Assembly: GCA_042408965.1 (NCBI GenBank)
Contig: JBHOQN010000009.1
Coordinates: 1-64,000, forward strand
Direction: 5' to 3'
DNA: 64,000 bases
From: Thermogemmatispora sp042408965
GTDB taxonomy: Bacteria > Chloroflexota > Ktedonobacteria > Ktedonobacterales > Ktedonobacteraceae
Of the stretch, positions 50,243 through 59,013 are shown in pieces. Position numbers and translations under genes: made by a program. The notes under the pieces are model-generated. The model did not search any database. It was not told the origin of the DNA and saw only the letters and a list, made by a program, of their open reading frames with translations. The first letter of the stretch is position 1. Every line of letters begins with the position of its first letter.

Positions 50243-52282
50243 CTATTCGAGACGCCCAGCCGGTGCCTGGAGATCGCTGGAGCTGGCTGCTCCCATCTCC
50301 ACGACCACAGCGCCTCCCTGCACGACGTCGCCTTCCCGATAGTAGACATGGCGCACCGTTCCATCGTAGGGAGCGGTGATAGTATGTTCCATCTTCATCG
50401 CGCTGAGGATCACCAGCACCTGCCGCTGTTTAACGGCTTCGCCGTCGCGCACCTGCACCTTCACAACAGTGCCGGCCATCGGCGCAGTCAGCGTCTGCTC
50501 TGCCAGCCTGCCGCCGCTACCTCGCACGCTGGCCTCAATCTCCGGCGGACGGCGGCGAGCCAGACGATAGAGGTGAGCGGCGATCAGCACCTGGGTTTCG
50601 CCTCCGACGTGCCCTACAAAGGCCCGCTCGTGATGAACGCCACGCTGGATACACACATGTCCCTGCTGATTGCGGCAGAGGCGTACCTCCTCGGGGGGGA
50701 TGTCATCGATCTGGATACGCCACAGGTCGTGTGCGCTCTCCACTCTGGAGAGCACCAGGCGATATACTGTGTCACGGTGGCGATAGGTCAGGCCGATCCC
50801 TACGCCATTCAGGCGCCAGGGACCCAGCGCTCGCCAGGGATCGCCTCCGTTAAGGTCTGCCCGCTCGTTTTCCAGGTCATGGAGGGCTGCAACCATCAGC
50901 GCTGTCTGCAGATGCGGTCCCTCCTCAAGCCGCTCTGGCGCCAGCAGCCCTTGATCCTCCAGAAAACTCGTGAACGTCGTCCCCTCCTGGAAAGCGGCGT
51001 TGCCTGTAATGGCGCGTAGTAGCGAGAGATTCGTCCTGACGCCGAAGATCGCCACCTCTTCGAGCAGGGTTCGCATGCGGGCGATAGCGGCCGAGCGATT
51101 CTCCCCTGAGACGATCAATTTGGCGATCAGCGGGTCATAGAAGGGAGTGATCTCCGAGCCGCTCTCCACGCCACTGTCGATGCGCGTTCCTGGCAGAGAG
51201 GGCACGGCGAAATGGGTGAGCGTTCCGGTGGAGGGCAGGAAGTTCTGGGCCGGATCTTCGGCGTAGAGACGCATCTCAAGGGCGTGCCCGCGAGGCACGA
51301 TCTCCTCCTGGCTCAGGCGCAGCGGCTCGCCGGCGGCGATCAGAATCTGCTGCCGTACGAGGTCGAGACCGTACACCAGCTCAGTGACTGGATGCTCGAC
51401 CTGCAGACGTGTGTTCATTTCCAGGAAATAAAAAGCGCGGTCGCGGTCCAGCAAGAACTCCAGCGTGCCGGCGTTCACATAGCCCGCGGCCTTTGCGATG
51501 CGGACCGCGGCCTCTCCCATCGCGCTGCGCAGGGCCGGGGTGAGTGCGGCTGAAGGACTTTCCTCGACGATCTTCTGATGGCGTCGCTGGATCGAGCACT
51601 CGCGCTCACCGAGGTAGATGACATGGCCATAAGCGTCGCCCAGCACCTGAATCTCGACGTGGCGGGGCTGCTCCAGCAGGCGTTCGAGAAAGACAGTGTC
51701 GTCGCCAAAGGCTGCCAGGGCCTCACGCCGGGCCCCCTCCAGCTCTGCCGCAAACTCCGAGGAGGAGCGGACAACGCGCATCCCCTTGCCGCCTCCGCCC
51801 GCTGAGGCTTTGATCAGCAGCGGAAAACCGATCCGCTCAGCCTCGCGCTGCAGCTGCTCATTCTCCTGTCGTGCGCCGTCGTAGCCGGGGACCGTGGGCA
51901 CCCCGACCTGCTGCGCCACCTGGCGTGCGGCGATTTTTGACCCCATCAAGCGCATGGCCCGGGCCGACGGGCCGATAAAAACGAGGCCGGCCTGCTCACA
52001 GGCCTCCACGAAGGCAGCCTGTTCCGAGAGAAAGCCGTAGCCAGGATGGATGGCCTCAGCGCCGCATTGGAGGGCCACCTCAATGATCGCTGCACTGCGC
52101 AGATAGCTCTCAGCAGCCGGCGCAGGACCGATCAGATAGGCCTCATCAGCCTCGTAGACGTGCAGTGCCTGCCGGTCGGCTTCAGAGTAGACAGCGACGG
52201 TGCTGATCCCCATCTCACGGCAGGTTGCCATGATGCGGCGTGCGATCTCGCCGCGGTTGGCAATTAAGATCTTGCTGAACAT
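50243..52282 (-). CDS. mccA: biotin carboxylase plus biotin carrier, methylcrotonyl-CoA carboxylase alpha type
   Basis: 679 residues. A biotin carboxylase domain (1-450) with FSKILIANRGEIARRI, the ATP-grasp loop KASAGGGGKGMRVV, GERECSIQRRHQKIVEESPS and FLEMNTRLQVEHPVTEL. A linker is followed by a biotinyl domain (about 595-665) whose lysine is in LSAMKMEHTITAP. With the carboxyltransferase at 54268 and an enoyl-CoA hydratase between, it fits 3-methylcrotonyl-CoA carboxylase of leucine breakdown. Acetyl-, propionyl- or geranyl-CoA carboxylase subunits look similar. The gene starts 1 nt after the hydratase stop, so it is translationally coupled. Confidence 0.92.
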   Translation of the reverse strand: MFSKILIANRGEIARRIMATCREMGISTVAVYSEADRQALHVYEADEAYLIGPAPAAESYLRSAAIIEVALQCGAEAIHPGYGFLSEQAAFVEACEQAGLVFIGPSARAMRLMGSKIAARQVAQQVGVPTVPGYDGARQENEQLQREAERIGFPLLIKASAGGGGKGMRVVRSSSEFAAELEGARREALAAFGDDTVFLERLLEQPRHVEIQVLGDAYGHVIYLGERECSIQRRHQKIVEESPSAALTPALRSAMGEAAVRIAKAAGYVNAGTLEFLLDRDRAFYFLEMNTRLQVEHPVTELVYGLDLVRQQILIAAGEPLRLSQEEIVPRGHALEMRLYAEDPAQNFLPSTGTLTHFAVPSLPGTRIDSGVESGSEITPFYDPLIAKLIVSGENRSAAIARMRTLLEEVAIFGVRTNLSLLRAITGNAAFQEGTTFTSFLEDQGLLAPERLEEGPHLQTALMVAALHDLENERADLNGGDPWRALGPWRLNGVGIGLTYRHRDTVYRLVLSRVESAHDLWRIQIDDIPPEEVRLCRNQQGHVCIQRGVHHERAFVGHVGGETQVLIAAHLYRLARRRPPEIEASVRGSGGRLAEQTLTAPMAGTVVKVQVRDGEAVKQRQVLVILSAMKMEHTITAPYDGTVRHVYYREGDVVQGGAVVVEMGAASSSDLQAPAGRLE

Positions 52283-52283
52283 A

Positions 52284-53075
52284 TCAGACGATCACCCATT
52301 CGGCCTTGCGTTTCTCCAGGAAAGCGCGCAATCCCTCCTGACCTTCGGCACCTGTGCGCAGATCAGCGATGACTCCCGCCGTATAGCTGCGCGCCATCTC
52401 CTGGTCCATATGGCCCACATGAAGCGCCAGCGCCTTGCAGGCCCGCAGCGCCCGCGGACCCCCCTTCAGAAGCTGCTGCAATGTCTGCTCAACCGCAGCG
52501 TCCAGCTCTTCGACGGCGACGACCGTATGGACCAGCCCGATCTCGCGCGCTCGCGCTGCGCTGAACTGCTCGCCGGTGACAAACAACATTCGGGCCTGGC
52601 TCTCGCCGATCTTGCGGATCACGTAAGGCGCGATCACCGCCGGGGCGATACCCAGCCGCACCTCGCTGAAGGCCAGGCGCGCACTTTCCACGGCGATGGC
52701 AATATCGCAAACGGCCACCAACCCCAGTCCACCGCCCATCGCAGTGCCGTTCACGCGGGCAACCACCGGACAGGGAAAGTTGTTGATGGACTCGAAGAGC
52801 GCGGCCATCTGCAGGGCGTCGTTCTGGTTCTGCTCGTGAGTGAAGGTTGCCGCCTGCTGCATCATCCTGATATCGGCTCCGGCGCTGAAAGAGGCGCCTG
52901 CACCTGTCAGGACCACGGCATGCAGCCGCTCATCACTCTGCAGCTCCTTAAAAGCGGCTTGCAACTCCTTCACCAGTTGCGTGTTAAAAGCGTTATGCAC
53001 CTCTGGACGCTGCATGGTGATGAGGGCAACCTTCTCCTGGAAGCGACGCTCGACACTGATATGGCTGTACTCCAT
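52284..53075 (-). CDS. enoyl-CoA hydratase/isomerase, probable methylglutaconyl-CoA hydratase
   Basis: 263 residues; GAGG lies 8 nt before ATG 53075. Crotonase fold: VALITMQRPEVHNAFNTQLVKEL, AVVLTGAGASFSAGADIRMM for the CoA/oxyanion site, ARVNGTAMGGGLGLVAVCDIAIAVESARLAFSEVRLGIAPAVIAPYV with the acidic catalytic residues. Between the two mcc subunit genes its likely job is hydration of 3-methylglutaconyl-CoA to HMG-CoA, the substrate of the lyase at 60462. A general beta-oxidation hydratase is possible. It may be driven by an extended -10 at 53166-53161. Confidence 0.9.
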   Translation of the reverse strand: MEYSHISVERRFQEKVALITMQRPEVHNAFNTQLVKELQAAFKELQSDERLHAVVLTGAGASFSAGADIRMMQQAATFTHEQNQNDALQMAALFESINNFPCPVVARVNGTAMGGGLGLVAVCDIAIAVESARLAFSEVRLGIAPAVIAPYVIRKIGESQARMLFVTGEQFSAARAREIGLVHTVVAVEELDAAVEQTLQQLLKGGPRALRACKALALHVGHMDQEMARSYTAGVIADLRTGAEGQEGLRAFLEKRKAEWVIV

Positions 53076-53160
53076 TGTTCAAGCCTCTAGCAATAGCTCA
53101 GGTGGAAACATCTGCCGGTTGCTGGCTCTCCCGGCGCTGCTCCGCTTCCAACTATCGTTT

Positions 53161-53169
53161 ATTATAACA
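53161..53169 (-). promoter_or_regulatory. internal promoter before the hydratase gene
   Basis: Minus-strand TGTTATAAT, an extended -10 with consensus hexamer 53166-53161, in the 139-bp gap after corA. No clear -35. It would let hydratase-mccA be expressed separately from mccB-corA. Confidence 0.45.
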
Positions 53170-53214
53170 TCCACGCTCCGCCTTGCTGGCATAGAGAGTG
53201 GCTCCTTCTGGCCT

Positions 53215-54192
53215 CTAGAGCCAGTGAAGTCGACGAAAAACTGCCAGCAACAGCAGAGACACGATCGCCATCAGCACTAAAGCGCTCAGATAGCCGTACT
53301 GCCAGTGCAGCTCTGGCATATTCACGAAGTTCATGCCCCAGATACCCGCGAGCAGTGCGTCAACCATGAGAATAATAGAGGCCGCAGTGAGGGTGCGCAT
53401 CACCTTGTTCAGATCATTGGAGACGATCGAGAGGTTCGCGTCCATCGTCGAGCTGAGCTGATCGCGGTAGAGGTCCACTGTATCAGCGACGCGCATGATG
53501 TGGTCGTAGATATCGCGGAAATAGACGATGGCGTGTTCACTGAAGAGCGGATTGTCGCGGTTAGTCAGCACATTCAGCACATCGCGCTCCGGTCCCGCGA
53601 TGCGCCGCAGAGTCAGGAAGCGTTTCTTCAATCCCAGGAGATCCTGGGTGAAGAGCCGCTGACGAACCTCACCGCTAAAAAGACGGTTTTCCAGGGTCTC
53701 GGCCTGCTCGACCATGGCGTCCAGGACGGGAAAGTAGCGATCAACAATGGTGTCGAGCAGCGAATACAGCAGAACGATGACGCCCCATTCGAGCTGGCGT
53801 ACATTATGCGTCCAGCGTTGCTCCGCCTCCTCCAGTTCAGGAAGCGGATCGTTGTGCACCGTGATCAGATAGTTCTCACCCAGGAAAATATCCAGCTCGT
53901 TCACACGAAGATCGCTACCCTCCGTATCGCTCTGCACCGTATAGAAGACGATGAAAGAAAAATGCTCATACTGCTCGATTTTCGGGCGTTGATGACGGTG
54001 ACCGGCATCCTCAACCGCCAGCTGATGGAGGTGGAAGGTCTGCCCCAGGCGCCGCAGCTCCTCCTCGGAGGGACGAAGCAGATCGAGCCAGAGAATCGTC
54101 TCCGGCTGGGCGAGCGCCTGACCAGCCTCCTCCAGACTGGTGACATGACGGAACGTATGCTCCTGAGCGTTGCACTGCAGCGCTTTCAACAT
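53215..54192 (-). CDS. corA: CorA-type magnesium/divalent cation channel
   Basis: 325 residues from ATG 54192 (AAGGAG 12 nt upstream). A large acidic cytoplasmic domain, with LWLDLLRPSEEELRRLGQ, FSFIVFYTVQ and NELDIFLGENYLITVHNDPLPELEEAE, precedes a long stalk helix and two membrane helices. The selectivity motif GMN is present in AGIWGMNFVNMPEL, where the preceding residue is Trp rather than the usual Tyr. CorA lets Mg2+ enter under feedback control. It sits 75 bp after mccB inside an operon of CoA-ester catabolism, which is unexpected. An alternative start at 54240 has no ribosome site. Confidence 0.92.
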   Translation of the reverse strand: MLKALQCNAQEHTFRHVTSLEEAGQALAQPETILWLDLLRPSEEELRRLGQTFHLHQLAVEDAGHRHQRPKIEQYEHFSFIVFYTVQSDTEGSDLRVNELDIFLGENYLITVHNDPLPELEEAEQRWTHNVRQLEWGVIVLLYSLLDTIVDRYFPVLDAMVEQAETLENRLFSGEVRQRLFTQDLLGLKKRFLTLRRIAGPERDVLNVLTNRDNPLFSEHAIVYFRDIYDHIMRVADTVDLYRDQLSSTMDANLSIVSNDLNKVMRTLTAASIILMVDALLAGIWGMNFVNMPELHWQYGYLSALVLMAIVSLLLLAVFRRLHWL

Positions 54193-54267
54193 GACTGTGA
54201 GCGTCTCCTTCTCTGCTCTACTGGCGGATGAGGGGAGCATCGCCAGAGCTGATTGCCCCGGGCCAGT

Positions 54268-55875
54268 CTACATACGGAACACGCCGAACGGCGTTTGCGG
54301 CAAGGGAGCATTCAGCGAGGCAGCGATCCCCAGAGCCAGAACCGTCCGTGTGTCGCAGGGGTCGATAATGCCATCATCCCAGAGCCGCGCCGTGCTGTAG
54401 TAGGGGCTACCCTCATGCTCATACTTCTCCAGAATCGGCCGCTTAAACGCCTGCTCCTCCTCCTCACTCATCCTCGCGCCTCGGACAGCCAGGTTATCCT
54501 TGCGGATCGTCGTCAGAACGCTGGCGGCCTGTTCTCCGCCCATCACGGAGATACGCGCGTTGGGCCACATCCAGAGCTGGCGAGGAGCGTAGGCCCGGCC
54601 GCACATGGCGTAGTTACCGGCGCCGAACGAGCCACCGATGATGACAGTGAAGCGTGGCACCGGAGCATTGGCCACAGCCATCACCATCTTCGCACCATCC
54701 TTCGCAATGCCGCCGCTTTCGTACTGACGACCCACCATAAAGCCCGTAATGTTCTGTAAGAAGATCAGGGGCGTCTGCCGTTGGGCGCACAGCTCAATGA
54801 AGTGGGTGGCCTTGAGCGCGCTTTCCGAAAAGAGAATGCCGTTATTGGCAATGATCCCCACCGGATAGCCCATCAGGCGGGCGAAACCGCAGACCAGCGT
54901 CGTTCCATACAGTTCCTTAAACTCGTGGAATCGGCTGCCATCGACCAGACGAGCGATCACCTCATGCACATCGTAGCTCTTGTGATAATCGCGCGGAATA
55001 ATGCCGTAGATATCCGTAGCATCATAGCGCGGGGGTTCAGGCTCGCGGATCTCCCAGGGAATGTATTTACGCCGATTGAGCTGAGCGACGATGCTGCGAC
55101 AGATCGCCAGCGCGTGCTCGTCATTGAGGGCATAGTGATCAGTCACGCCCGAGATACGGCAGTGCACATCGGCGCCCCCCAGCTCTTCTGCACTGACCTC
55201 CTCGCCGGTGGCTGCCTTCACCAGGGGAGGCCCGCCCAGAAAGATCGTGCCCGTTCCGCGGACGATGATCGTCTCATCGCTCATAGCGGGGACATAGGCA
55301 CCCCCGGCCGTGCACGATCCCATCACAACGGCGATCTGAGGGATACGCTGACTTGACATTCGCGCTTGGTTGTAGAAGATGCGCCCGAAATGATCGCGGT
55401 CCGGGAAGACCTCAGCCTGGAGCGGGAGGAAGGCCCCGCCAGAGTCAACGAGGTAGATGCAGGGCAGGTGGTTCTGTTCAGCGATCTCCTGTGCACGCAG
55501 GTGTTTTTTGACGGTCAGGGGGTAGTACGTACCACCCTTGACCGTCGCATCATTCGCGATGATCATGCACTCCTGGCCCTCAACGAGGCCGATGCCCGTG
55601 ACAATGCCGGCTGAGGGGGCCTCATTCTCGTACATGTCCCAGGCTGCCAGCGGACTGAGTTCCAGAAAGGGCGTATCGGGGTCACACAGCAACTGGATGC
55701 GCTCGCGAGCCAGCAGCTTATTGCGTTTGCGGTGCCTGGCGATCGCTTCCGCGTCGCCACCCTGCTGGACCTGCTGGAGGCGCTCCTTGAGCTGGGCGAT
55801 GAGTTGCTGGAAATAGCGCATGTTCTCTTTAAATTCAGAACTGCTGCGATCTACGTGTGATTCCAGGGTGCGCAT
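54268..55875 (-). CDS. mccB: carboxyltransferase, methylcrotonyl-CoA carboxylase beta type
   Basis: 535 residues from ATG 55875 (GAGAGGAAG upstream), the standard length of MccB. Crotonase-like tandem domains with KLLARERIQLLCDPDTPFLELSPLAAWDMY, IYLVDSGGAFLPLQAEVFPDRDHFGRIFYNQARMS, FLQNITGFMVGRQYESGGIAKDGAKMV and GGSFGAGNYAMCGRAYAPRQLWMWPNARISVMGGEQAA. These wordings are characteristic of MCC rather than propionyl-CoA carboxylase. It transfers the carboxyl from biotin on MccA to 3-methylcrotonyl-CoA. First gene of the minus-strand operon. Confidence 0.94.
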   Translation of the reverse strand: MRTLESHVDRSSSEFKENMRYFQQLIAQLKERLQQVQQGGDAEAIARHRKRNKLLARERIQLLCDPDTPFLELSPLAAWDMYENEAPSAGIVTGIGLVEGQECMIIANDATVKGGTYYPLTVKKHLRAQEIAEQNHLPCIYLVDSGGAFLPLQAEVFPDRDHFGRIFYNQARMSSQRIPQIAVVMGSCTAGGAYVPAMSDETIIVRGTGTIFLGGPPLVKAATGEEVSAEELGGADVHCRISGVTDHYALNDEHALAICRSIVAQLNRRKYIPWEIREPEPPRYDATDIYGIIPRDYHKSYDVHEVIARLVDGSRFHEFKELYGTTLVCGFARLMGYPVGIIANNGILFSESALKATHFIELCAQRQTPLIFLQNITGFMVGRQYESGGIAKDGAKMVMAVANAPVPRFTVIIGGSFGAGNYAMCGRAYAPRQLWMWPNARISVMGGEQAASVLTTIRKDNLAVRGARMSEEEEQAFKRPILEKYEHEGSPYYSTARLWDDGIIDPCDTRTVLALGIAASLNAPLPQTPFGVFRM

Positions 55876-56110
55876 GAGACTGTTATCTTCCTCTCTGAAG
55901 ATGCTATCTGCATTGTTGCATGAGGAGGCCCCCCCCGTCAAGGCGGCTGAACGCGAGGGTAGGCGTTCCAGCGAGCCCTCCGGGGGCCACCTCTGCCTGG
56001 CGAGAGAGAGGCCCTCGCCAGCTACCTGAGCCTGCGTTGCCCGGTGAAGGGATGACCAGAAGGCAACGACCAGTGAGCCATCTGAGAGAGGAAGATTACT
56101 GGTGGGCCGT

Positions 56111-56575
56111 TCAGGCCTGCAGCGCTGCGTCTATCTGTGCCAGGAGGCGATCCGTGGCGGCAAAGCCGTAATTGACCGCATGGGCACGGCCCTGGGCGTC
56201 GAGCACGACCGTCGTCGGAAGCGTCAGCACGTGATAGCGCTCCGTCAGCCGGGGCGAGCTGGGCGCATCGATCTCCACAATCGCCACCTGCTCCCCGCGG
56301 ACCGCCTGGACACGGCGCAGCGCAGGCTTCTGCAGGCGATGACACTGTTGACAGTCGTCGCTGCTAAAAAGCAGGATGCGTATCCGCGAGTCTGGCGGCT
56401 CAGCGGCGCTCAAGACCTCGCTCTGTCGCTCTTCAGCGACTGCCAGGGCGGGTGCTGCCAGAGCACGTTGTCGCTGTGCCTCAACAAAGCGCCGACCTCC
56501 CCACAGCATGCAGGTGAGGATCAGCACCAGCAGGCCGAGCAGTGCGCTGCGCAAAAGCAGTGCTTCCAGCATCAC
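56111..56575 (-). CDS. membrane-anchored thioredoxin-like protein
   Basis: 154 residues; GTG 56575 (GAGGAG 5 nt before) or the next ATG is the start. One membrane segment at 5-25, a linker, then a thioredoxin fold with ILLFSSDDCQQCHRLQKPAL (active site CQQC), VAIVEIDAPSSPRLTERYHVLTLPTTVVLDAQGRA and its cis-Pro TLPTT. Pairing with DUF4395, whose stop codon is directly adjacent, is a recurrent arrangement. DUF4395 carries conserved membrane cysteines that may exchange electrons with this protein. Likely role: extracytoplasmic thiol-disulfide exchange. Confidence 0.88.
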   Translation of the reverse strand: MMLEALLLRSALLGLLVLILTCMLWGGRRFVEAQRQRALAAPALAVAEERQSEVLSAAEPPDSRIRILLFSSDDCQQCHRLQKPALRRVQAVRGEQVAIVEIDAPSSPRLTERYHVLTLPTTVVLDAQGRAHAVNYGFAATDRLLAQIDAALQA

Positions 56576-57064
56576 CTAAACTCCTCGCCAGTGAAACGAG
56601 CCTTCATAGCGCACGTGTGGCACGATTCCCAGCTTCCCAAGATAGAAGTAGACCAGGCAGCCAGCGCAGAAGCCGATCGAGGCATTCAACAGGGAGAGCA
56701 CAAAGACCAGCAGGTCCAGGACCCAGCCAGCGAGCTGCGCCTGCGTCAGGAAGAGCAGCAGTGCCGAAGCCAGCAGAAAGGTGGCCCCGACTCCCTGAGC
56801 GAAGCGGTGCGGCGCTGGATCATCCTCGACGATGCGAGGCTTCAGCAGGCCTGTCGGTACAAGCAGCCGGCGATAGATGAGAGCGAAAGGACCGAAGGCC
56901 GGTAACAGCGCGCTCCAGGCCAGCAGCAGTCCCGTCAACAAGACCAGGATCGGTTGGGCGAAAAGAAAAGCCAGGGCGCTCAGCACAACCACGCTCCCTT
57001 GCGAAAACTTGGCAAGGTGCGTATCGACGCGCAGCACTCCCTCATTCCCAGATGCAACGTCCAC
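56576..57064 (-). CDS. DUF4395 membrane protein
   Basis: 162 residues from GTG 57064 with AAGGAGGGAG 5 nt upstream. Four membrane segments. Signature elements are VDTHLAKFSQGSVVVLSALAF at the start, PHRFAQGVGATFLLA in the middle and LNASIGFCAGCLVYFYLGKLG at the end, with a CxxC (CAGC) in the membrane. The family has no proven function, but the in-membrane CxxC and the coupled thioredoxin suggest electron transfer across or within the membrane. Confidence 0.88.
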   Translation of the reverse strand: MDVASGNEGVLRVDTHLAKFSQGSVVVLSALAFLFAQPILVLLTGLLLAWSALLPAFGPFALIYRRLLVPTGLLKPRIVEDDPAPHRFAQGVGATFLLASALLLFLTQAQLAGWVLDLLVFVLSLLNASIGFCAGCLVYFYLGKLGIVPHVRYEGSFHWRGV

Positions 57065-57230
57065 AACAACTCCCTCCTTGCGAACAGAAAATTGAGATAG
57101 TGAGTCTACTTATTCAACAATAACCTGGAAGCCTCCCCCTTTTATTCCCGCTGCCAGGCCCCCAGTCTGAAGCCAGCGCTCCACACCGCCAGCCAGCGAG
57201 CTGATCGCCAGTGAGGCGCCAGGCGCGCAG

Positions 57231-57259
57231 TTGACAAAGCTCCCGCTTTCGTGTACCAT
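57231..57259 (+). promoter_or_regulatory. promoter for tRNA-Gln
   Basis: TTGACA (57231-57236), a 17-bp spacer and TACCAT (57254-57259), about 57 bp before the mature tRNA. Confidence 0.7.
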
Positions 57260-57315
57260 ACAGTGGGTGCAGGCGCTCATCCTGCACAGGTGAGGATGCC
57301 GTGGTAAAGATCCTT

Positions 57316-57386
57316 TCGGGTGTGGCCAAGCGGTAAGGCAGCGGACTTTGGATCCGCGATCCCAGGTTCGAATCCTGGCACCCGAG
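57316..57386 (+). tRNA. tRNA-Gln (anticodon TTG)
   Basis: 71 nt. Acceptor TCGGGTG pairs with CACCCGA, discriminator G. Anticodon stem GCGGA/TCCGC holds loop CTTTGGA, giving anticodon TTG. The T arm is CCAGG-TTCGAAT-CCTGG. CCA is not encoded. It is the only tRNA seen in the window. It lies 167 bp before glmU on the same strand and could share a transcript with it. Confidence 0.96.
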
Positions 57387-57553
57387 CCGGTCGGTTTCTT
57401 GTGGCTAGCCCATGGCTGTCAGGTTACCCGGAGGGGTGCGCCCTGTGGAGATGCGCCGACGTTCCCCCATCTGTTCGTGTGCCTCGCTCAGGGTAGAGGT
57501 GCTTTCTGTTCTGACAGCGTGCAATACGCATCATTGAAAATAAAAGAGGATTC

Positions 57554-59005
57554 GTGAATCCGACAATGAAGACCTATGCGACCGTGGTACTTGCAGCGGG
57601 CAAGGGTACCCGGATGCGTTCGGCCCTGCCAAAGGTGCTGCATCCCCTGGCCGGGTTGCCGCTGCTTGCCCATGTGCTGAACGCCGTCGAAGCCATTCCC
57701 TCAGCCCCTGTGTTCGCTCCCCTGGCCGCCACCACTGTAGCCCATCCTCCGATCGTTGTCATCGGCAGCGAAGCGGCGCAGGTCGAAGCGGCCTTTGGTG
57801 CCCGCTGCTCCTATGCCTTTCAGCATGAGCAGCTTGGCACGGGCCACGCAGTGCTGGCTGCTCGTGAAGCCATCGATAGACTGAGACCTCTACCGCAGAC
57901 CATCCTTGTCTGTTATGGAGATACCCCCTTGATCAGCGCAGACGTGCTGGCGCGTGTGCTGGCCGAGCACGTCTCCAGCGGGGCCACACTCACCTTTCTG
58001 ACCGCCACCAGTGAGCAGCCCTCGGATTTTGGGCGTGTGGTGCGTGATAGCGCCGGTCAGGTGCTTGAGATTGTCGAGCTTCGCCGGGCTACCGAAGAGC
58101 AGCGGTCCATCAAAGAGGTGAATTCTGGGGTCTACTGCTTTGAGCGCGCCTGGCTCTGGTCGGTGTTGCCCGATCTCCCGCGCAATGCGCTCAGCGGTGA
58201 GTATTACCTGACCGATCTGGTCGCCGTCGCCCGGGCTCAGGGATGCAAGATTGCCACAGTCAGTGGCGCGCTCGAGGAGACCATTGGCGTGAATGATCGT
58301 GTCCAGCTGGCAGCGGCCGAGCAGTTGTTGCGACGCCGCATTCTGGAGCGTCACATGTACGCCGGCGTGACCATCGTTGATCCTGCGGCCACCTACATCG
58401 ACGCCGAGGTGTCGATCGGACCTGATACTGTCATTCTGCCCGGTACAATGATTACAGGCAAGACGCGGATCGGCGCGGCCTGTCGTATCGGACCAGGCAC
58501 CACGATTGAGTCGTCGATCATTGGAGACCGCTGTATCATACGCAATTCGGCTCTGGAAGAAACGACGCTGGAGGATGATGTACGCATTGGCCCGTTCAGT
58601 CATTGTCGACCGGGTGCGCACCTGGCACGCGGGGTGCGCATGGGCAACTTTGGCGAGGTCAAGAATGCGTATATTGGTGCTGAGACCGATATACATCACT
58701 TCAGCTATATCGGTGATGCGACCGTTGGTGAGCATGTTAACATCGGCGCGGGCACAGTCACTTCCAACTACAATGGGATTACCCGCCAGAAGTATCGGAC
58801 GACGATTGGCGATGGGGCGTTCATTGGCTGTGACACCATTATTGTGCCTCCCGTCTCGATCGGTGCAGGGGCGATGACAGGCGCGAACGCGGTCGTGAAC
58901 CGCGATGTTCCCCCGCAGGCTCTGGTGGTTGGTGTGCCCGCCCGGCTGCTGCGAATGCTTGATGCAGCAGAGACGGTCTCCCCGGAAGGGAGCAAAAAGG
59001 AGTAA
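57554..59005 (+). CDS. glmU: bifunctional GlmU: uridyltransferase/acetyltransferase
   Basis: 483 residues from GTG 57554 (GAGG 4 nt before) or ATG 57566. The N-terminal pyrophosphorylase domain has VVLAAGKGTRMRSALPKVLHPLAG, QHEQLGTGHAV and VCYGDTPLIS. The C-terminal left-handed beta-helix has hexapeptide repeats from about 265, with RPGAHLARGVRMGNFGEVKNAYIG, HFSYIGDATVGEHVNIGAGTVTSNYNG and catalytic His in that stretch. It makes UDP-GlcNAc for peptidoglycan. A 20-residue insertion in the N-domain (APVFAPLAATTVAHPP) is not typical. Confidence 0.95.
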   Translation: MNPTMKTYATVVLAAGKGTRMRSALPKVLHPLAGLPLLAHVLNAVEAIPSAPVFAPLAATTVAHPPIVVIGSEAAQVEAAFGARCSYAFQHEQLGTGHAVLAAREAIDRLRPLPQTILVCYGDTPLISADVLARVLAEHVSSGATLTFLTATSEQPSDFGRVVRDSAGQVLEIVELRRATEEQRSIKEVNSGVYCFERAWLWSVLPDLPRNALSGEYYLTDLVAVARAQGCKIATVSGALEETIGVNDRVQLAAAEQLLRRRILERHMYAGVTIVDPAATYIDAEVSIGPDTVILPGTMITGKTRIGAACRIGPGTTIESSIIGDRCIIRNSALEETTLEDDVRIGPFSHCRPGAHLARGVRMGNFGEVKNAYIGAETDIHHFSYIGDATVGEHVNIGAGTVTSNYNGITRQKYRTTIGDGAFIGCDTIIVPPVSIGAGAMTGANAVVNRDVPPQALVVGVPARLLRMLDAAETVSPEGSKKE

Positions 59006-59013
59006 ACAGTGCT

